A model generated the notes under the pieces. That model was not told the origin of the DNA, did no database searches, and worked only from the letters and a program-made list of their open reading frames with translations. A stretch of 15,453 nucleotides of DNA from Actinomycetota bacterium (lineage in GTDB: Bacteria; Actinomycetota; Geothermincolia; Fen-727; Anoxymicrobiaceae). The stretch covers positions 1-15,453 of the forward strand of contig JAENXM010000011.1 of the NCBI GenBank assembly GCA_016649525.1. The letters run 5' to 3'. The position numbers and the translations under genes are program-made. This document shows, one piece after another, positions 14,432 through 15,453 of the stretch; the stretch's first letter is position 1, and each line of letters opens with the position of its first letter.

Positions 14432-14487
14432 CTCTACAGTGCTGGAGGGGCTACCGATAAAAAGTGGCGCGTTAAGGTACTGTAGAG
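14432..14487. repeat. Inverted repeat in the nadK-steA gap
   Basis: CTCTACAGT at 14432-14440 and ACTGTAGAG at 14479-14487 are perfect 9-bp inverted arms separated by 38 nt. Flanking bases extend the similarity imperfectly (GGTGAC before the left arm, TGACC after the right arm). There is no U-tract after the right arm, so an ordinary intrinsic terminator is not obvious; a dyad binding site for a regulator or a structured leader are alternatives. The whole gap 14422-14539 holds no gene that I can support. Confidence 0.45.
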
Positions 14488-14513
14488 TGACCGGAGAAAA
14501 TCTCGAGTGTGTA

Positions 14514-14522
14514 TGAGATAAT
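14514..14522 (+). promoter_or_regulatory. Extended -10 promoter element for steA
   Basis: TGAGATAAT at 14514-14522 fits TGn plus GATAAT (one mismatch to TATAAT). The start would be near 14529, before the possible steA start codons at 14540 and 14552. The -35 region (GGAGAA) is not convincing. It lies downstream of the inverted repeat, so steA may be transcribed independently of nadK. Confidence 0.35.
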
Positions 14523-14539
14523 TAGCGGGATTGAAGCAG

Positions 14540-15453
14540 GTGATACCCGAGATGAGACCCACCGGCAAGGTTTCCCTCAGCAACCTCAGTGAAGTGGCGG
14601 TCGGCGGGATAGCCCGACTCGACAAGAAGACGAAAAACCTGGTGAAGAGGCTGCGGCCCGGCGAGGTCGCGATAATCGACCACCAGGACATAGGCAGGGT
14701 GTCGGCGGAGTCCTTGGTCGAGCGAAGGCCTCTTGCGGTGATCAACGCGGCGTGTTCAATAACAGGCAAGTACCCGAACCTCGGACCTCTAATGATAATC
14801 GCTTCCGGGGTGGATATCGTTGACGAGGTCGGACAGGAGGTTTTTGAGCGCGTTCAAGAGGGTTCGCTCGTCAGCGTGGCTGAGGGAGTCGTGTACCTCG
14901 ATGGTACCGAGGTAGCACGGGGTGTTCCGCTTTCCCTTGCGGAGGTTGAGAGACGGATCGAAGAAAGTAAGATAACGCTGGGAAGACACCTCGGGGACTT
15001 CGCGACGAACACGATGGAGCTGCTCGAGGCTGAGAAGGAGATACTGCTTGAAAGCATAGACCTTCCTCAAATAAAGACCAGGTTCTCGGGCCATCATGTC
15101 CTGATAGTGGTTCGCGGCCATGACTACAAGCGGGACCTGAGGGCGCTGAGGCCGTACATCAGGGAGATGAGGCCCGTACTGGTTGCGGTCGATGGAGGCG
15201 CTGACGCACTGCTCGAGATGAGGTACAGGCCTCAGCTGATAGTGGGTGACATGGACAGCATAACCGACGAGGCGCTCAGGTCCGGTGCGGAGCTCGTGGT
15301 ACACGGGTATCCGGGCGGTAGGGCCCCGGGGCAATCACGTCTGAACGAGATGGGTATTCCGTCCACCGTCTTCCATTACCCGGGTACCAGTGAGGATATC
15401 GCGATGCTCATAGCCTACGAGAAAGGCGCCGAGTTGATCGCTACGGTCGGGGG
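14540..15453 (+). CDS. steA: SteA-like septation protein, 5' part (truncated by window end)
   Basis: An open frame after a stop at 14519-14521 runs out of the window; about 304 residues are visible. The N-terminal domain has GIARLDKKTKNLVKRLRPGE, IDHQDIGRVSAESLVER, and SITGKYPNLGP; the second half holds the thiamin-pyrophosphokinase-like segment LVAVDGGADALLEM, LIVGDMDS and PGTSEDIAML. This combination is that of SteA (Rv1697 family), shown in Corynebacterium glutamicum to act with SteB at the division septum in cell separation. The pyrophosphokinase-like motif includes the acidic VGDMDS, but the activity is not established. The C-terminal membrane segment expected in SteA lies beyond the end. 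Start candidates are GTG 14540 (used here) and ATG 14552, the latter with AGCAGG upstream. A partner (steB/mctB-like) would be expected next. Confidence 0.9.
   Translation, partial: MIPEMRPTGKVSLSNLSEVAVGGIARLDKKTKNLVKRLRPGEVAIIDHQDIGRVSAESLVERRPLAVINAACSITGKYPNLGPLMIIASGVDIVDEVGQEVFERVQEGSLVSVAEGVVYLDGTEVARGVPLSLAEVERRIEESKITLGRHLGDFATNTMELLEAEKEILLESIDLPQIKTRFSGHHVLIVVRGHDYKRDLRALRPYIREMRPVLVAVDGGADALLEMRYRPQLIVGDMDSITDEALRSGAELVVHGYPGGRAPGQSRLNEMGIPSTVFHYPGTSEDIAMLIAYEKGAELIATVG

Noticed and set aside
14789..15334. A 181-codon minus-strand frame at the window end
   Set aside because: Antisense to the SteA frame, which has strong family motifs and simply lacks a stop because the window ends.

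Overview
The window most likely comes from an anaerobic or facultatively anaerobic, fairly GC-rich bacterium, probably a deep-branching member of the Actinomycetota (for example a Geothermincolia- or Coriobacteriia-like lineage). The argument is gene order. A TPR protein, a HAD-IIA phosphatase, tlyA, NAD kinase and steA appear in the order known from Mycobacterium tuberculosis Rv1691-Rv1697. The direct run dxs-tlyA-nadK is also common in Firmicutes, so a deep Firmicutes lineage cannot be excluded. The taxonomic call is an inference.

Layout. Bases 1-504 are the tail of an rRNA operon (23S 3' end, then 5S), followed by a hairpin-rich spacer (505-677) with two nearly identical palindromes. Two plus-strand genes follow: an unrecognised four-helix membrane protein (678-1127) and a DUF1015 protein (1146-2489). 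A nested palindromic terminator (2505-2564) separates them from three minus-strand genes, read from 5973 down to 2565: a C45-type Ntn-hydrolase/acyltransferase, a crotonase with dienoyl-CoA-isomerase-like residues, and a radical SAM protein whose TTG start overlaps the crotonase stop.

From 6135 the plus strand carries the actinobacterial-type cluster. It opens with the TPR protein and the HAD phosphatase. It is then interrupted by a phenylacetate-CoA-ligase-like enzyme, a double ACT protein, a YjbQ/UPF0047 protein, a minus-strand M28-like membrane protein and dxs. It resumes with tlyA, NAD kinase and a steA truncated by the window end. RecN, usually found between nadK and steA or after nadK, is absent here; a 118-bp gap with an inverted repeat takes its place.

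Most of the genes are recognisable housekeeping or metabolic families: isoprenoid precursor synthesis (dxs), ribosome methylation (tlyA), NADP supply (nadK), septation (steA) and aryl/acyl-CoA metabolism (ligase, crotonase). The most unusual object is the M28-like protein at 9589-10758. It lacks most zinc ligands and the catalytic glutamates, and membrane segments are inserted inside its peptidase fold. A second theme is a recurrent extended -10 promoter (TGn-TATCAT or TGn-TAGAAT), apparently giving leaderless or near-leaderless transcripts for the M28-like gene and dxs. I found no CRISPR array, tRNA, transposase, prophage or recognisable defence system.
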